From: Thalassospiraceae bacterium
GTDB taxonomy: Bacteria; Pseudomonadota; Alphaproteobacteria; Rhodospirillales; Magnetovibrionaceae
Assembly (NCBI GenBank): GCA_030637845.1
Contig: DAOWFT010000102.1
Location: forward strand, 1-8,000
Reading direction: 5' to 3'
Length of the DNA stretch: 8,000 nt
Translations under genes and position numbers: made by a program
Shown: positions 1 through 6,357 of the stretch, in pieces
How positions within the stretch are numbered: position 1 is the stretch's first letter
Layout: each line of letters starts with the position of its first letter
Notes under the pieces: generated by a model
Told to the model about the DNA's origin: nothing
The model's database searches: none
The model's input: only the letters and a program-made list of their open reading frames with translations

Positions 1-635
1 ACTGGGCGGACCGATACGTTTACATCGCAACGCATGGAGCCTTGGTCCATATTGCCATCACAGGTTCCAAGGTAACGCACGATTGAGCGTATTTTTCTTA
101 TATATGCGCCGGCTTCTTCGGGGGAGCGCATATCGGGATCGGAAACAATTTCCATCAGGGCAACGCCCGAACGGTTAAGGTCGACAAAGGTGCGGTTGGG
201 GTCTTGGTCGTGCATCGACTTGCCCGCATCCTGTTCAAGGTGCAGACGTTCAACCCCAATATCAACGGTTGAACCGTCGGCCAAATCTATTTTGATAATA
301 CCGTGACCGACTATGGGTTGGTCGGCCTGACTTATCTGATAGCCCTGCGGCAAATCGGCATAAAAATAGTTTTTACGGGCAAAGACCGATTTCAGATTTA
401 TTTTTGCGTTTAAGCCCAAGCCGGTACGAACCGCCTGCTCGACACATACTTCATTAATAACCGGAAGCATCCCCGGCATGGCGGCATCGACCAGCGAAAC
501 CTGGGTGTTTGGTTCAGCCCCGAAATCAGTTGCGGCACCGGAAAACAATTTGGCATTGGAAATTATCTGACAGTGGACTTCCAGCCCAATAACTACTTCC
601 CATTCACCGGTTTCGCCTGTGATTGTGTATGCCAT
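1..635 (-). CDS. gatB: Aspartyl/glutamyl-tRNA amidotransferase subunit B (N-terminal part, cut by window edge)
   Basis: GatB is the tRNA-binding and kinase subunit of the cytoplasmic GatCAB complex. It phosphorylates the side chain of Glu on Glu-tRNA(Gln), or Asp on Asp-tRNA(Asn), which is then amidated with ammonia from GatA. The 211 visible residues begin MAYTITGETGEWEVVIGLEV and include family blocks: GLEVHCQI near 17-24, RKNYFYADLPQGYQISQ near 87-103, ERLHLEQDAGKS near 129-140, the signature VDLNRSGVALMEIVSDPDM near 151-169, and GSMRCDVNVSVR near 199-210. The rest of the catalytic cradle, the helical domain and the C-terminal YqeY-like tail lie beyond the left edge. The ATG shares one base with the gatA TAA stop (TAATG), which suggests translational coupling. 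A run of G lies 9-15 nt upstream of the start in place of a standard ribosome binding site. Identity is very secure. Confidence 0.97.
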   Translation of the reverse strand, partial: MAYTITGETGEWEVVIGLEVHCQIISNAKLFSGAATDFGAEPNTQVSLVDAAMPGMLPVINEVCVEQAVRTGLGLNAKINLKSVFARKNYFYADLPQGYQISQADQPIVGHGIIKIDLADGSTVDIGVERLHLEQDAGKSMHDQDPNRTFVDLNRSGVALMEIVSDPDMRSPEEAGAYIRKIRSIVRYLGTCDGNMDQGSMRCDVNVSVRP

Positions 636-2131
636 TATTTGAGCCCCCCCGAATTAGAGGTAAAATCAGCAGCGGTTTCCAGTACGCCGGCTGCGCGTAA
701 AAGAGTTTCTTCATCAAAAGCACGGCCAATAAGCTGCAAGCCCAGTGGCAGGCCATCGACGCTAAGCCCGGCTGGGATGGAAATACCGGGGAGCCCGGCC
801 AATGATGCGGGAACGGTGAAAACATCGTTTAGGTACATGGCAATGGGGTCGTCTTGTTTTTCGCCAATGGCAAACGCGGCGCTGGGCGCGGTTGGGGTTA
901 GCAACACATCAACATCGGCAAATGCTTTTTTGAAATCATTGCTGATTAATGTGCGAACCCGCTGGGCCTTCATATAATATGCATCATAATACCCGGCTGA
1001 AAGAACATATGTTCCCATAAGGATACGGCGCTTAACCTCGTCGCCGAAACCTTCGCCGCGGGTGTTTCGATATAAATCATCAAGGCTTTCGCCGGGAACG
1101 CGAAGGCCAAAACGAACCCCGTCATAGCGCGCCAGATTGGCCGATGCTTCAGCCGGCGCCACAATATAATATGTCGGCAGCGCATACTTGGTGGTCGGCA
1201 ATGATACCTCGATTATTTCAGCGCCTGCGCTTTTCAGCCAGCTAATGCCGTTATCCCATAGCCGGGTTATTTCTTCGTCTATGCCGTCCAGGCGGTATTC
1301 TTTTGGCACACCAACTTTCAGGCCACGGATGTCACCGCTAAGGGCTTTTTCAAAATCCGGTAACGCAATATCGGCAGAGGTGCTGTCCTTGGCATCATAG
1401 CCAGCCATGGATTGCAACATTATGGCGGCATCGGCTACGGTTTTGGTCATTGGCCCTGCCTGGTCGAGCGAGCTGGCAAAGGCAACCGTACCCCATCTGG
1501 AGCAACGCCCATAAGTGGGCTTGAGGCCGACAATGCCGGTAAAGCTGGCTGGCTGGCGGATGGAGCCGCCGGTATCGGTTCCGATTGCGGCCATGGCAAT
1601 GTTTGACGCCACGGCGGCGGCGGAACCACCACTTGAGCCGCCGGGGACAAGGTCCTTGCCGGCGTTTTTGCCGGTACTTGCTTTCCACGGATTTTTTACA
1701 GCCCCGTAATAAGACGTAACGTTGGCCGAACCCATGGCAAATTCATCCAGGTTGGCCTTGCCCAACATTACCGCACCGTCCGAACGCAGGTTGGCCGAAA
1801 CGGTAGACTCGTATGGTGGAACAAACCCATCAAGAATGTGACTGCCCGCTGTGGTCAGCACGCCCTCGGTTGCAAATAAATCTTTTATGGCAATGGGAAT
1901 GCCATCCATGGCGCCAAGGGCTTCGCCCTTGCCCTTACCTTTTCCCCGGCGGGTATCGGCCTCGCGCGCCCGCTCCAACGCAATTTCCGGAGTTTCGGTA
2001 ATAAACGCGTTTAGGCCGCGTGCGTCCTCCATCGCCTTGATATGGGCCTCGGCAAGTTCGGATGCGGAAAAATCTTTATTTTCCAATCCGTCACGGGCCT
2101 TGGCAATGGTGAGTTGGGTAAGTTCAGTCAT
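635..2131 (-). CDS. gatA: Glutamyl-tRNA(Gln) amidotransferase subunit A
   Basis: GatA is the glutaminase subunit of GatCAB, an amidase-signature enzyme that releases ammonia from glutamine and channels it to GatB. The 498-residue product has the usual family length. The Ser-cisSer-Lys triad is visible: Lys83 in GIPIAIKDLFATEG, the cis-Ser at 166 in the PGGSSGGSAAA block, and the nucleophile Ser190 in GTDTGGSIRQPASF. The 24-residue spacing between the two serines matches characterised GatA proteins. The conserved VGLKPTYGRCSRWG and ASSLDQAGP blocks follow at about 201-227. The ATG is 12 nt after the gatC stop, and an AGGGTGA purine-rich site overlaps that stop. Two oddities: a short GKGKGKG stretch at residues 63-69 just before the Lys83 region, and a run of seven G six codons from the end. 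Function is secure. Confidence 0.98.
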   Translation of the reverse strand: MTELTQLTIAKARDGLENKDFSASELAEAHIKAMEDARGLNAFITETPEIALERAREADTRRGKGKGKGEALGAMDGIPIAIKDLFATEGVLTTAGSHILDGFVPPYESTVSANLRSDGAVMLGKANLDEFAMGSANVTSYYGAVKNPWKASTGKNAGKDLVPGGSSGGSAAAVASNIAMAAIGTDTGGSIRQPASFTGIVGLKPTYGRCSRWGTVAFASSLDQAGPMTKTVADAAIMLQSMAGYDAKDSTSADIALPDFEKALSGDIRGLKVGVPKEYRLDGIDEEITRLWDNGISWLKSAGAEIIEVSLPTTKYALPTYYIVAPAEASANLARYDGVRFGLRVPGESLDDLYRNTRGEGFGDEVKRRILMGTYVLSAGYYDAYYMKAQRVRTLISNDFKKAFADVDVLLTPTAPSAAFAIGEKQDDPIAMYLNDVFTVPASLAGLPGISIPAGLSVDGLPLGLQLIGRAFDEETLLRAAGVLETAADFTSNSGGLK

Positions 2132-2143
2132 TATTCAATCACC

Positions 2144-2431
2144 CTATTCAACCACTTTGGGAACGGCGAAAAAGCCGTCTTCGCTGTCGGGGGCGTTTTT
2201 AAGCACCGCCGCCTGACAGTTACCATCGGTTACGGCATCTTTGCGCATGGGCAAGGTCATTTCGGCGACACTGGCCATGGGTTCAACCCCATCGGTGTCG
2301 AGCTCGGAAAGCTGTTCAATCCATTCGAGAATACCGGATATCTCGCCAGCCAGCGGTTCCAACTGGGCATCGCTAACGCGGATACGCGCCAAATAGGCTA
2401 TTTTTTGTACTGTTTCCTTGTCGATTGACAT
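2144..2431 (-). CDS. gatC: Aspartyl/glutamyl-tRNA amidotransferase subunit C
   Basis: GatC is the small non-catalytic subunit that wraps around the GatA-GatB interface and stabilises the amidotransferase. The product is 95 residues, the normal length. It starts MSIDKETVQKIAYLARIRVS, the typical GatC opening helix, continues with an EISGILEWIEQLSELDTDGVEP block near 29-50, and ends with the DGFFAVPKVVE tail at 85-95, where the family usually has FxVPKVxE. It is the first gene of the gatCAB group on this strand, with a TAG stop 12 nt before gatA. The ribosome binding site is weak: a GAGG lies about 10 nt upstream of the ATG. It may be transcribed from its own unrecognised promoter in the 127-bp spacer upstream or by read-through from the SH3-protein gene. 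Confidence 0.97.
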   Translation of the reverse strand: MSIDKETVQKIAYLARIRVSDAQLEPLAGEISGILEWIEQLSELDTDGVEPMASVAEMTLPMRKDAVTDGNCQAAVLKNAPDSEDGFFAVPKVVE

Positions 2432-2558
2432 GAGGTGGCCTCAGGTTTGGTTTTTAATTCTTTGTTTGGGTTTGGGCGCGGAAAGTAACACTGCCAATCC
2501 GGTGGGGCAAGGCCCAAGGGCCAGTGGGGCAAGGCCCAAGGATAGGACGGGTTATGGC
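2432..2558. other. Intergenic spacer between the SH3-protein gene and gatC
   Basis: This 127-bp spacer separates two genes on the minus strand. It carries the tandem direct repeat annotated separately. I could not find a convincing sigma70-type promoter for gatC: a TTGGCA hexamer on the minus strand (2497 to 2492) has no acceptable -10 partner at the right distance. There is no hairpin followed by a T-run on either strand, so no standard terminator. The gatCAB genes may therefore be read through from upstream or use a promoter I do not recognise. Confidence 0.6.
2502..2541. repeat. 18-bp tandem direct repeat, two copies, 22-bp period
   Basis: GTGGGGCAAGGCCCAAGG occurs exactly at 2502-2519 and again at 2524-2541, separated by GCCA. 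Each copy contains GGGCAAGGCCC, which can fold into a four-base-pair GC stem with a three-base loop. The junction contains GGCCCAAGGGCC (2511-2522), a near-perfect palindrome, so several alternative short hairpins are possible on either strand. No T-run follows, so it is not a standard intrinsic terminator. It could be a dispersed intergenic repeat of this genome, an RNA processing or attenuation element, or a chance local duplication. Confidence 0.85.
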
Positions 2559-3458
2559 CTAATTAGCGGATTTAGCAAACAGGCTGTCCCAGGCATCGTC
2601 GGTCCAACTGGAAATAGAGGTCTCCATAACCAACAACAAGGCTTCCTGAAATGTTTTGACGTTAATTTTTTCCATCTCCGGGGATGCGGCAAATCTTGGA
2701 ATAGAATGACCATCAAATTTCAACTCGCCTGTTTTGGGGTCATAAAGAAAATTGGTCGTAAGATATTTTTCCATTCCATCGCCGATTGAACGAACGTCCA
2801 TGGATATTTGATGAAAGCTCTTTTTAATGGCGGCTTCGGTCAAAAACATATGGGAATAAAAAACAATCTCTCCTTTTTCGCCAGCGCAACGAAAACGAAT
2901 TTCATAATCAGAAGTATCAAATGCTCCGCCTTCTACTTCTGTCTTGCCTTCAAAACGAAAACGATAATCGCAAACGGCACCTTTTTGCATTAACACGCCG
3001 CGAGTTTCTTCGCTCAAAGTACCGTCGACAACCGGAAGCATTATTTTCGAATAAACAAAGCCCAGTATTTCGCCATCCTTTGACACCGCATACCAATCTT
3101 TGCCTTCCGCTTGGCCGACTATCTGCACGCGTTTGCCCTGTTTGAGGCTGCCGATTACCTTATTTTCCGTACCGGGGCCTTTGCGCACATTGGCATCTGC
3201 GGTTATGGCATAGGTTCCTGTTTTGGGAATTATTTCAAAACCCATAACCGAGGCTGTTGTTTTGACTATTTCAGGTGACGCTTCCGGGTCTGCGCTGGGC
3301 GGTTCGGGTTGATCCATATTGCCCTCAACCGCTTCATCGGGGCGTTCGCCGGGAATTGCCGGCCCATCCATTTGGGCAAACGCCAGCGATGCGCCCATGG
3401 CAAGAGCCGTGACCACAAAGACAATTGGATATGCGCTATTTTTTATGTTCATATTCAT
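2559..3458 (-). CDS. Secreted protein with bacterial SH3 (SH3_3-type) domain, function unknown
   Basis: The 299-residue product begins with a likely Sec signal peptide: a short N-terminus with Lys6, a hydrophobic core at about 11-27, and a probable cut after Ala-Phe-Ala at 28, just before Gln29. No lipobox cysteine is present, so it is probably a soluble periplasmic protein. Residues 30-65 form an acidic, proline-rich linker. Residues 82-140 look like a bacterial SH3 domain (TYAITADANVRKGPGTENKV, then a GSLKQG block and WYAV..DGEILGFVYSKIM), a fold often linked to peptidoglycan binding. The remaining 150 residues match nothing I recognise. They contain only two cysteines (163 and 191), which could form a disulfide. 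An in-frame ATG two codons later is an alternative start, and neither has a strong ribosome binding site. It lies between gatC and ruvX and is not an obvious part of either pathway. Confidence 0.88.
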   Translation of the reverse strand: MNMNIKNSAYPIVFVVTALAMGASLAFAQMDGPAIPGERPDEAVEGNMDQPEPPSADPEASPEIVKTTASVMGFEIIPKTGTYAITADANVRKGPGTENKVIGSLKQGKRVQIVGQAEGKDWYAVSKDGEILGFVYSKIMLPVVDGTLSEETRGVLMQKGAVCDYRFRFEGKTEVEGGAFDTSDYEIRFRCAGEKGEIVFYSHMFLTEAAIKKSFHQISMDVRSIGDGMEKYLTTNFLYDPKTGELKFDGHSIPRFAASPEMEKINVKTFQEALLLVMETSISSWTDDAWDSLFAKSAN

Positions 3459-3486
3459 TGGGCTATTTCAGTTAGCGAATATTGAG

Positions 3487-3492
3487 ATTATA
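3487..3492 (-). promoter_or_regulatory. Possible -10 element for the SH3-protein gene
   Basis: On the minus strand the sequence reads TATAAT, a perfect sigma70 -10 hexamer, 28 bp upstream of the ATG at 3458, so transcription would start about 20 nt before the gene. No good -35 hexamer is seen at 16-18 bp (TTCCAT is the best at 18 bp and is poor); it would lie inside the start of ruvX. On the plus strand the overlapping TATAAG at 3489-3494, with TTCAGT 16 bp upstream, could serve ruvX. Promoter calls from single hexamers are unreliable. Confidence 0.35.
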
Positions 3493-3501
3493 AGTCTAAC
3501 C

Positions 3502-3978
3502 ATGGCTGTAATGGAACTGAACAATATGAAGGCCGCGCTGACAAAGGATCAGCGCCTACTGGGGCTTGATTTGGGCACCAAAACCATCGGTGTGGCCCTG
3601 TCAGATGTGTCCAGAACAATAGCCAGCCCGCTTGAAACCATAAAACATACCAAATTTACAGCCGATGCCCTGCGCCTAAAACAGATAATTGATGAATTTA
3701 ATGTCGGTGGAATGGTAATTGGCCTGCCCGTAAGCATGGATGGGCGAGAAGGCCCCCGCTGCCAATCGGCCAGAACCTTTGCAATAAACATATTTGCTAA
3801 ATTTGAAATAATGGTTTCGTTCTGGGATGAACGGCTTTCCACATCGGCCATAGAGCGCGTTCTGGTGGGCGATGTTGATATGACCCGCAAGCGCAGAAAG
3901 GAAGTGGTTGATAAACTTGCCGCCACCTACATTCTGCAGGGTGCGCTTGATGCGGTGACGCCGGATAATAAAGATTAA
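3502..3978 (+). CDS. ruvX: RuvX/YqgF family RNase H-fold nuclease (pre-16S rRNA processing)
   Basis: RuvX (YqgF) is a small RNase H-like nuclease involved in 5' maturation of 16S rRNA, also once proposed as a Holliday junction resolvase. The 158-residue product shows the family blocks: LLGLDLGTKTIGVALSD (19-35) with catalytic Asp23, VIGLPVSMDGREG (72-84), WDERLST (108-114) with Glu110, and VDKLAATYILQGALD (136-150) with Asp137. I chose the ATG at 3502 because MAVMELNNMKAALTKDQRLL resembles the usual alphaproteobacterial N-terminus. ATGs at 3511 and 3526 are in frame, and no start has a strong ribosome binding site. The frame is open further upstream to 3319, but that stretch lies antisense to the SH3-protein gene and is not family-like. 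The stop is 102 bp before pyrB. Confidence 0.95.
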   Translation: MAVMELNNMKAALTKDQRLLGLDLGTKTIGVALSDVSRTIASPLETIKHTKFTADALRLKQIIDEFNVGGMVIGLPVSMDGREGPRCQSARTFAINIFAKFEIMVSFWDERLSTSAIERVLVGDVDMTRKRRKEVVDKLAATYILQGALDAVTPDNKD

Positions 3979-4080
3979 ATGGCTGATTTATTGGCTTTTT
4001 AACCGAAAAAACCACCTGAAACCCACCCAAAACCCATAAGACTTGCGAAAAAAACCGTGTTGGGTGTATTGTCCGCCCTG
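3979..4080 (+). other. ruvX-pyrB intergenic spacer with weak possible promoter
   Basis: This 102-bp spacer holds a possible sigma70 promoter for pyrB: TTGCGA (4043-4048), a 16-bp gap, then TGTATT (4065-4070), each four of six matches to consensus. Transcription would start near 4077, leaving almost no leader before the ATG at 4081. The spacer also has an eight-codon ORF directly after the ruvX stop (3979-4002, MADLLAF plus stop), a weak A/T-rich hairpin (3993-4013), and a C-rich patch (4021-4035). I see no terminator and no attenuator like that of enteric pyrBI. Confidence 0.35.
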
Positions 4081-5049
4081 ATGAACGACGGAGCTTTCGA
4101 TTTTAGTGCCTATCCGCATCGCCATCTACTTGGCATCGAAGGACTTTCTCCCGTTGCAATCTCCCTCCTCCTTGACCGTGCAGACAGCTTTGTTGAGCTG
4201 AACCGTCGCCACGACAACAAACTGGCGACCCTCTCCGGGCGCACCGTCATGAATTTGTTTTTTGAAGACTCAACCCGGACCCGGACATCGTTCGAGCTGG
4301 CGGGCAAGCGCCTAAGTGCCGACGTTATAAATATGTCGGTTTCAACCAGTTCCATCAAAAAAGGTGAAACGGTGGTTGATACCGCCATGACCCTTAACGC
4401 CATGCACCCGGACGTTCTGGTCGTGCGCCACAATGATGCCGGTGCCGTAAAACTACTGGCGGAAAAAGTTAACTGCGCGGTTATAAACGCAGGCGACGGC
4501 AGGCACGAACACCCGACACAAGCATTGCTTGATGCCCTGACAATTCGCCGGCGCAAGGGAAAGATACAGGGCCTGCAGGTTGCAATATGCGGAGACATTC
4601 TTCATTCGCGCGTCGCCCGCTCCAACATCCACCTGTTAAACGCCATGGGCGCACGGGTGCGGGTGATTGCACCAAAAACACTAATACCTGCCGGGATTGA
4701 ACGCCTTGGGGTTGAGGTCTTTCACGAAATGGGAGCGGGCCTTAAAGATTGCGACATAGTTATGATGTTGCGCCTGCAAACCGAACGGATGAAGGGGAAC
4801 TTCTTCCCCTCGGTCCGCGAATACTTTCATTTCTTCGGGCTTGATTACGCCAAACTTGAAAATGCCAAACCGGACGCGCTTATCATGCACCCCGGGCCAA
4901 TGAACCGCGGAGTGGAAATTGCATCTGACGTGGCCGACGATATCGGTCGCAGTGCAATTCGTGAACAAGTTGAAATGGGTGTGGCGGTTAGAATGGCCTG
5001 CCTTGAGGTTCTGTGCGCCAATCTTTCAGCCGAAGGATCGTCACAATGA
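4081..5049 (+). CDS. pyrB: Aspartate carbamoyltransferase catalytic subunit
   Basis: PyrB joins carbamoyl phosphate and aspartate to give N-carbamoyl-aspartate, the committed step of pyrimidine synthesis in the cytoplasm. The 322-residue product carries the carbamoyl-phosphate site FFEDSTRTRTSFELAGKRL (60-78, with Ser64-Arg68), the 80s-loop SSIKKGET (90-97) with Lys94, HEHPTQALLDAL (142-153) with the His144 equivalent of the catalytic histidine, MMLRLQTER (228-236) with the aspartate-binding Arg231 and Gln233, and HPGPMNRGVEI (270-280). I prefer the ATG at 4081, since it leads into AYPHRHLLGIEGLS, a typical alphaproteobacterial opening. An in-frame GTG at 4057 would add eight residues. Neither has a clear ribosome binding site. 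Its last bases overlap the pyrC-like gene (ATGA). No pyrI regulatory-subunit gene is present nearby, so the holoenzyme may depend on the PyrC-like partner. Confidence 0.97.
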   Translation: MNDGAFDFSAYPHRHLLGIEGLSPVAISLLLDRADSFVELNRRHDNKLATLSGRTVMNLFFEDSTRTRTSFELAGKRLSADVINMSVSTSSIKKGETVVDTAMTLNAMHPDVLVVRHNDAGAVKLLAEKVNCAVINAGDGRHEHPTQALLDALTIRRRKGKIQGLQVAICGDILHSRVARSNIHLLNAMGARVRVIAPKTLIPAGIERLGVEVFHEMGAGLKDCDIVMMLRLQTERMKGNFFPSVREYFHFFGLDYAKLENAKPDALIMHPGPMNRGVEIASDVADDIGRSAIREQVEMGVAVRMACLEVLCANLSAEGSSQ

Positions 5050-6344
5050 ATATAAAATTGGACCAACCGCTGGAACGCACCGCATTTGTAAACGCCCGCC
5101 TGCTTGACCCGGCAACCGGGCTAGATGCAATGGGCGGAGTTTTAACCGACGGCGAAACAATTGCCGACTTTGGCGCAGGTTTGTTTGAAAACTCCGTGCC
5201 CGAAGATGCCAAGGTAATTGATTGCAAGGGTGCGTGCCTTGCCCCCGGTTTGATCGATATGCGCATAACCATGTCAGGATCAGACCTTGAAACCATCGGC
5301 AGCTCCGCTGTCGCCGGTGGCGTTACCTCGGCGGTTTGCCTACCCAACACCAACCCGGTCATTGATGATGGCTCGGTTGTGGAGTTTGTCGCCCGGGCCG
5401 CACGCAAGGCGGGATTGGTAAAAATTTATCCCTACGGCGCCATCACCAAGGGGCTTGAAGGGGTTGAGATTTCTGAAATGGGCCTGCTGGCCAAATCCGG
5501 CGCGGTTGCCTTTAGCGACGGCAACAACGCCATCGGCAATGCCCAAACCATGCGCCAAGCGCTTTTATACGCGGCCACCTTTGGCCTGATGATTATAGAG
5601 CACCCCGAAGACCCAAGCCTAGCCGAGGGCGGGACCATGAACGAAGGCGAAACCGCAACCCGGCTGGGCCTTCCCGGTATTTCCAAACTGGCCGAGATAT
5701 TAATAATAGAACGCGACCTGCGCTTGGCCCAAGACACCGGCGGGCGAATACACTTTGCCCATATATCTACGGCCGAAAGTGTTGCTGCCATACGCGCCGC
5801 TAAAATTGCCGGCATGAGCGTAACCTGCGACACCGCACCGCCTTATTTTGCGCTCAACGAAGGGGCCATAGGTGATTATCGCACCTTTGCCAAACTATCG
5901 CCGCCACTGCGTAGCGAAGATGACCGGGGCGCCATAATTGAAGGCATAAAAGACGGAACAATCGACGCCATCGCATCCGATCACACGCCGCGCCACGAAG
6001 ACGAAAAACGCCTGCCCTTTGCCCAGGCCGCACCCGGCGGGGTTGGGATGGAAACATTACTGGCGATAACACTGGAACTGGTTCACAACGGCCACATCGG
6101 TTTAATTGATGCCCTTGCCATGATTACCTCCGGCCCGGCTGATCTTTTGGGTCTTTCCGGCGGCCGTCTGAAAAAAGGTGCGCCCGCCGACCTTGTGTTG
6201 TTTGATGTGGAACAAGGCTGGAAGGTCGATGCCGATGAGCTGCGCTCCAAGGCCAAGAACACCCCGTTTGACGAACGCCCGGTGCAGGGCCGGATATTGC
6301 GAACCGTGATTGATGCCCGCACAGTGTTCAAGCTGGACGCTTAA
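5046..6344 (+). CDS. pyrC: Dihydroorotase-like protein, probably non-catalytic PyrB partner (PyrC'/PyrX type)
   Basis: The 432-residue product belongs to the amidohydrolase/dihydroorotase family, recognisable from APGLIDMRI (66-74), LPNTNPVIDD (99-108), LSPPLR (284-289), SDHTPRHEDEKRLPFAQAAPGGVGMETLL (311-339) and a C-terminal GGRLKKGAPADLVLFD (372-387). The canonical DxHxHxR motif is replaced by D-M-R-I-T-M-S (71-77), so two metal-binding histidines and the substrate arginine are lost. The VTPHH block is also degraded (TAPPYFALNE, 263-272). Other ligand positions appear kept: Asp158, His186, His239 and Asp312. In Pseudomonas an inactive dihydroorotase encoded right after pyrB is needed to assemble aspartate carbamoyltransferase, and the 4-bp ATGA overlap here fits that role. 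Function as a structural partner is my inference; a true dihydroorotase should be encoded elsewhere. Confidence 0.9.
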   Translation: MNIKLDQPLERTAFVNARLLDPATGLDAMGGVLTDGETIADFGAGLFENSVPEDAKVIDCKGACLAPGLIDMRITMSGSDLETIGSSAVAGGVTSAVCLPNTNPVIDDGSVVEFVARAARKAGLVKIYPYGAITKGLEGVEISEMGLLAKSGAVAFSDGNNAIGNAQTMRQALLYAATFGLMIIEHPEDPSLAEGGTMNEGETATRLGLPGISKLAEILIIERDLRLAQDTGGRIHFAHISTAESVAAIRAAKIAGMSVTCDTAPPYFALNEGAIGDYRTFAKLSPPLRSEDDRGAIIEGIKDGTIDAIASDHTPRHEDEKRLPFAQAAPGGVGMETLLAITLELVHNGHIGLIDALAMITSGPADLLGLSGGRLKKGAPADLVLFDVEQGWKVDADELRSKAKNTPFDERPVQGRILRTVIDARTVFKLDA

Positions 6345-6345
6345 A

Positions 6346-6350
6346 AAAGG
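6346..6350 (+). promoter_or_regulatory. Ribosome binding site of plsY
   Basis: An AAAGG stretch lies in the 13-nt gap after the pyrC-like stop, seven bases before the ATG at 6358. It decides this start over the in-frame ATGs at 6310 and 6313, which sit inside the upstream gene and lack such a site. Confidence 0.7.
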
Positions 6351-6357
6351 TAAAATC

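Noticed and set aside
1851..2216. 121-codon plus-strand open frame opposite gatA and gatC, with similar ones at 573-977 and 2042-2428
   Set aside because: All are antisense to the secure gatCAB genes, with no recognisable protein features.
2454..2497. gatC promoter built on TTGGCA or on AATTAA in the spacer
   Set aside because: Neither hexamer has an acceptable partner at 16-18 bp.
3549..3926. 125-codon minus-strand open frame inside ruvX
   Set aside because: Fully opposite a conserved catalytic gene; composition is that of a complementary shadow.
3979..4002. Eight-codon mini-ORF (MADLLAF) directly after the ruvX stop as a pyrB leader peptide
   Set aside because: No ribosome binding site of its own, no repeated pyrimidine-rich pause tract and no terminator/antiterminator pair downstream, so attenuation of the enteric kind is not supported.
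3993..4013. Hairpin GGCTTTTT / AAAAAACC as a ruvX terminator
   Set aside because: Mostly A-T pairs with a mismatch, and no T-run follows on the plus strand; too weak to call.
4057..4080. GTG at 4057 as the pyrB start
   Set aside because: It adds eight residues not typical of the family, lacks a ribosome binding site, and overlaps the promoter-like hexamer; the ATG at 4081 is preferred.
4988..5407. 139-codon open frame antisense to the pyrB end and pyrC-like start
   Set aside because: It lies fully opposite two conserved genes, has a Ser/Pro/Thr/Arg-rich composition typical of a shadow frame, and shows no family motif.
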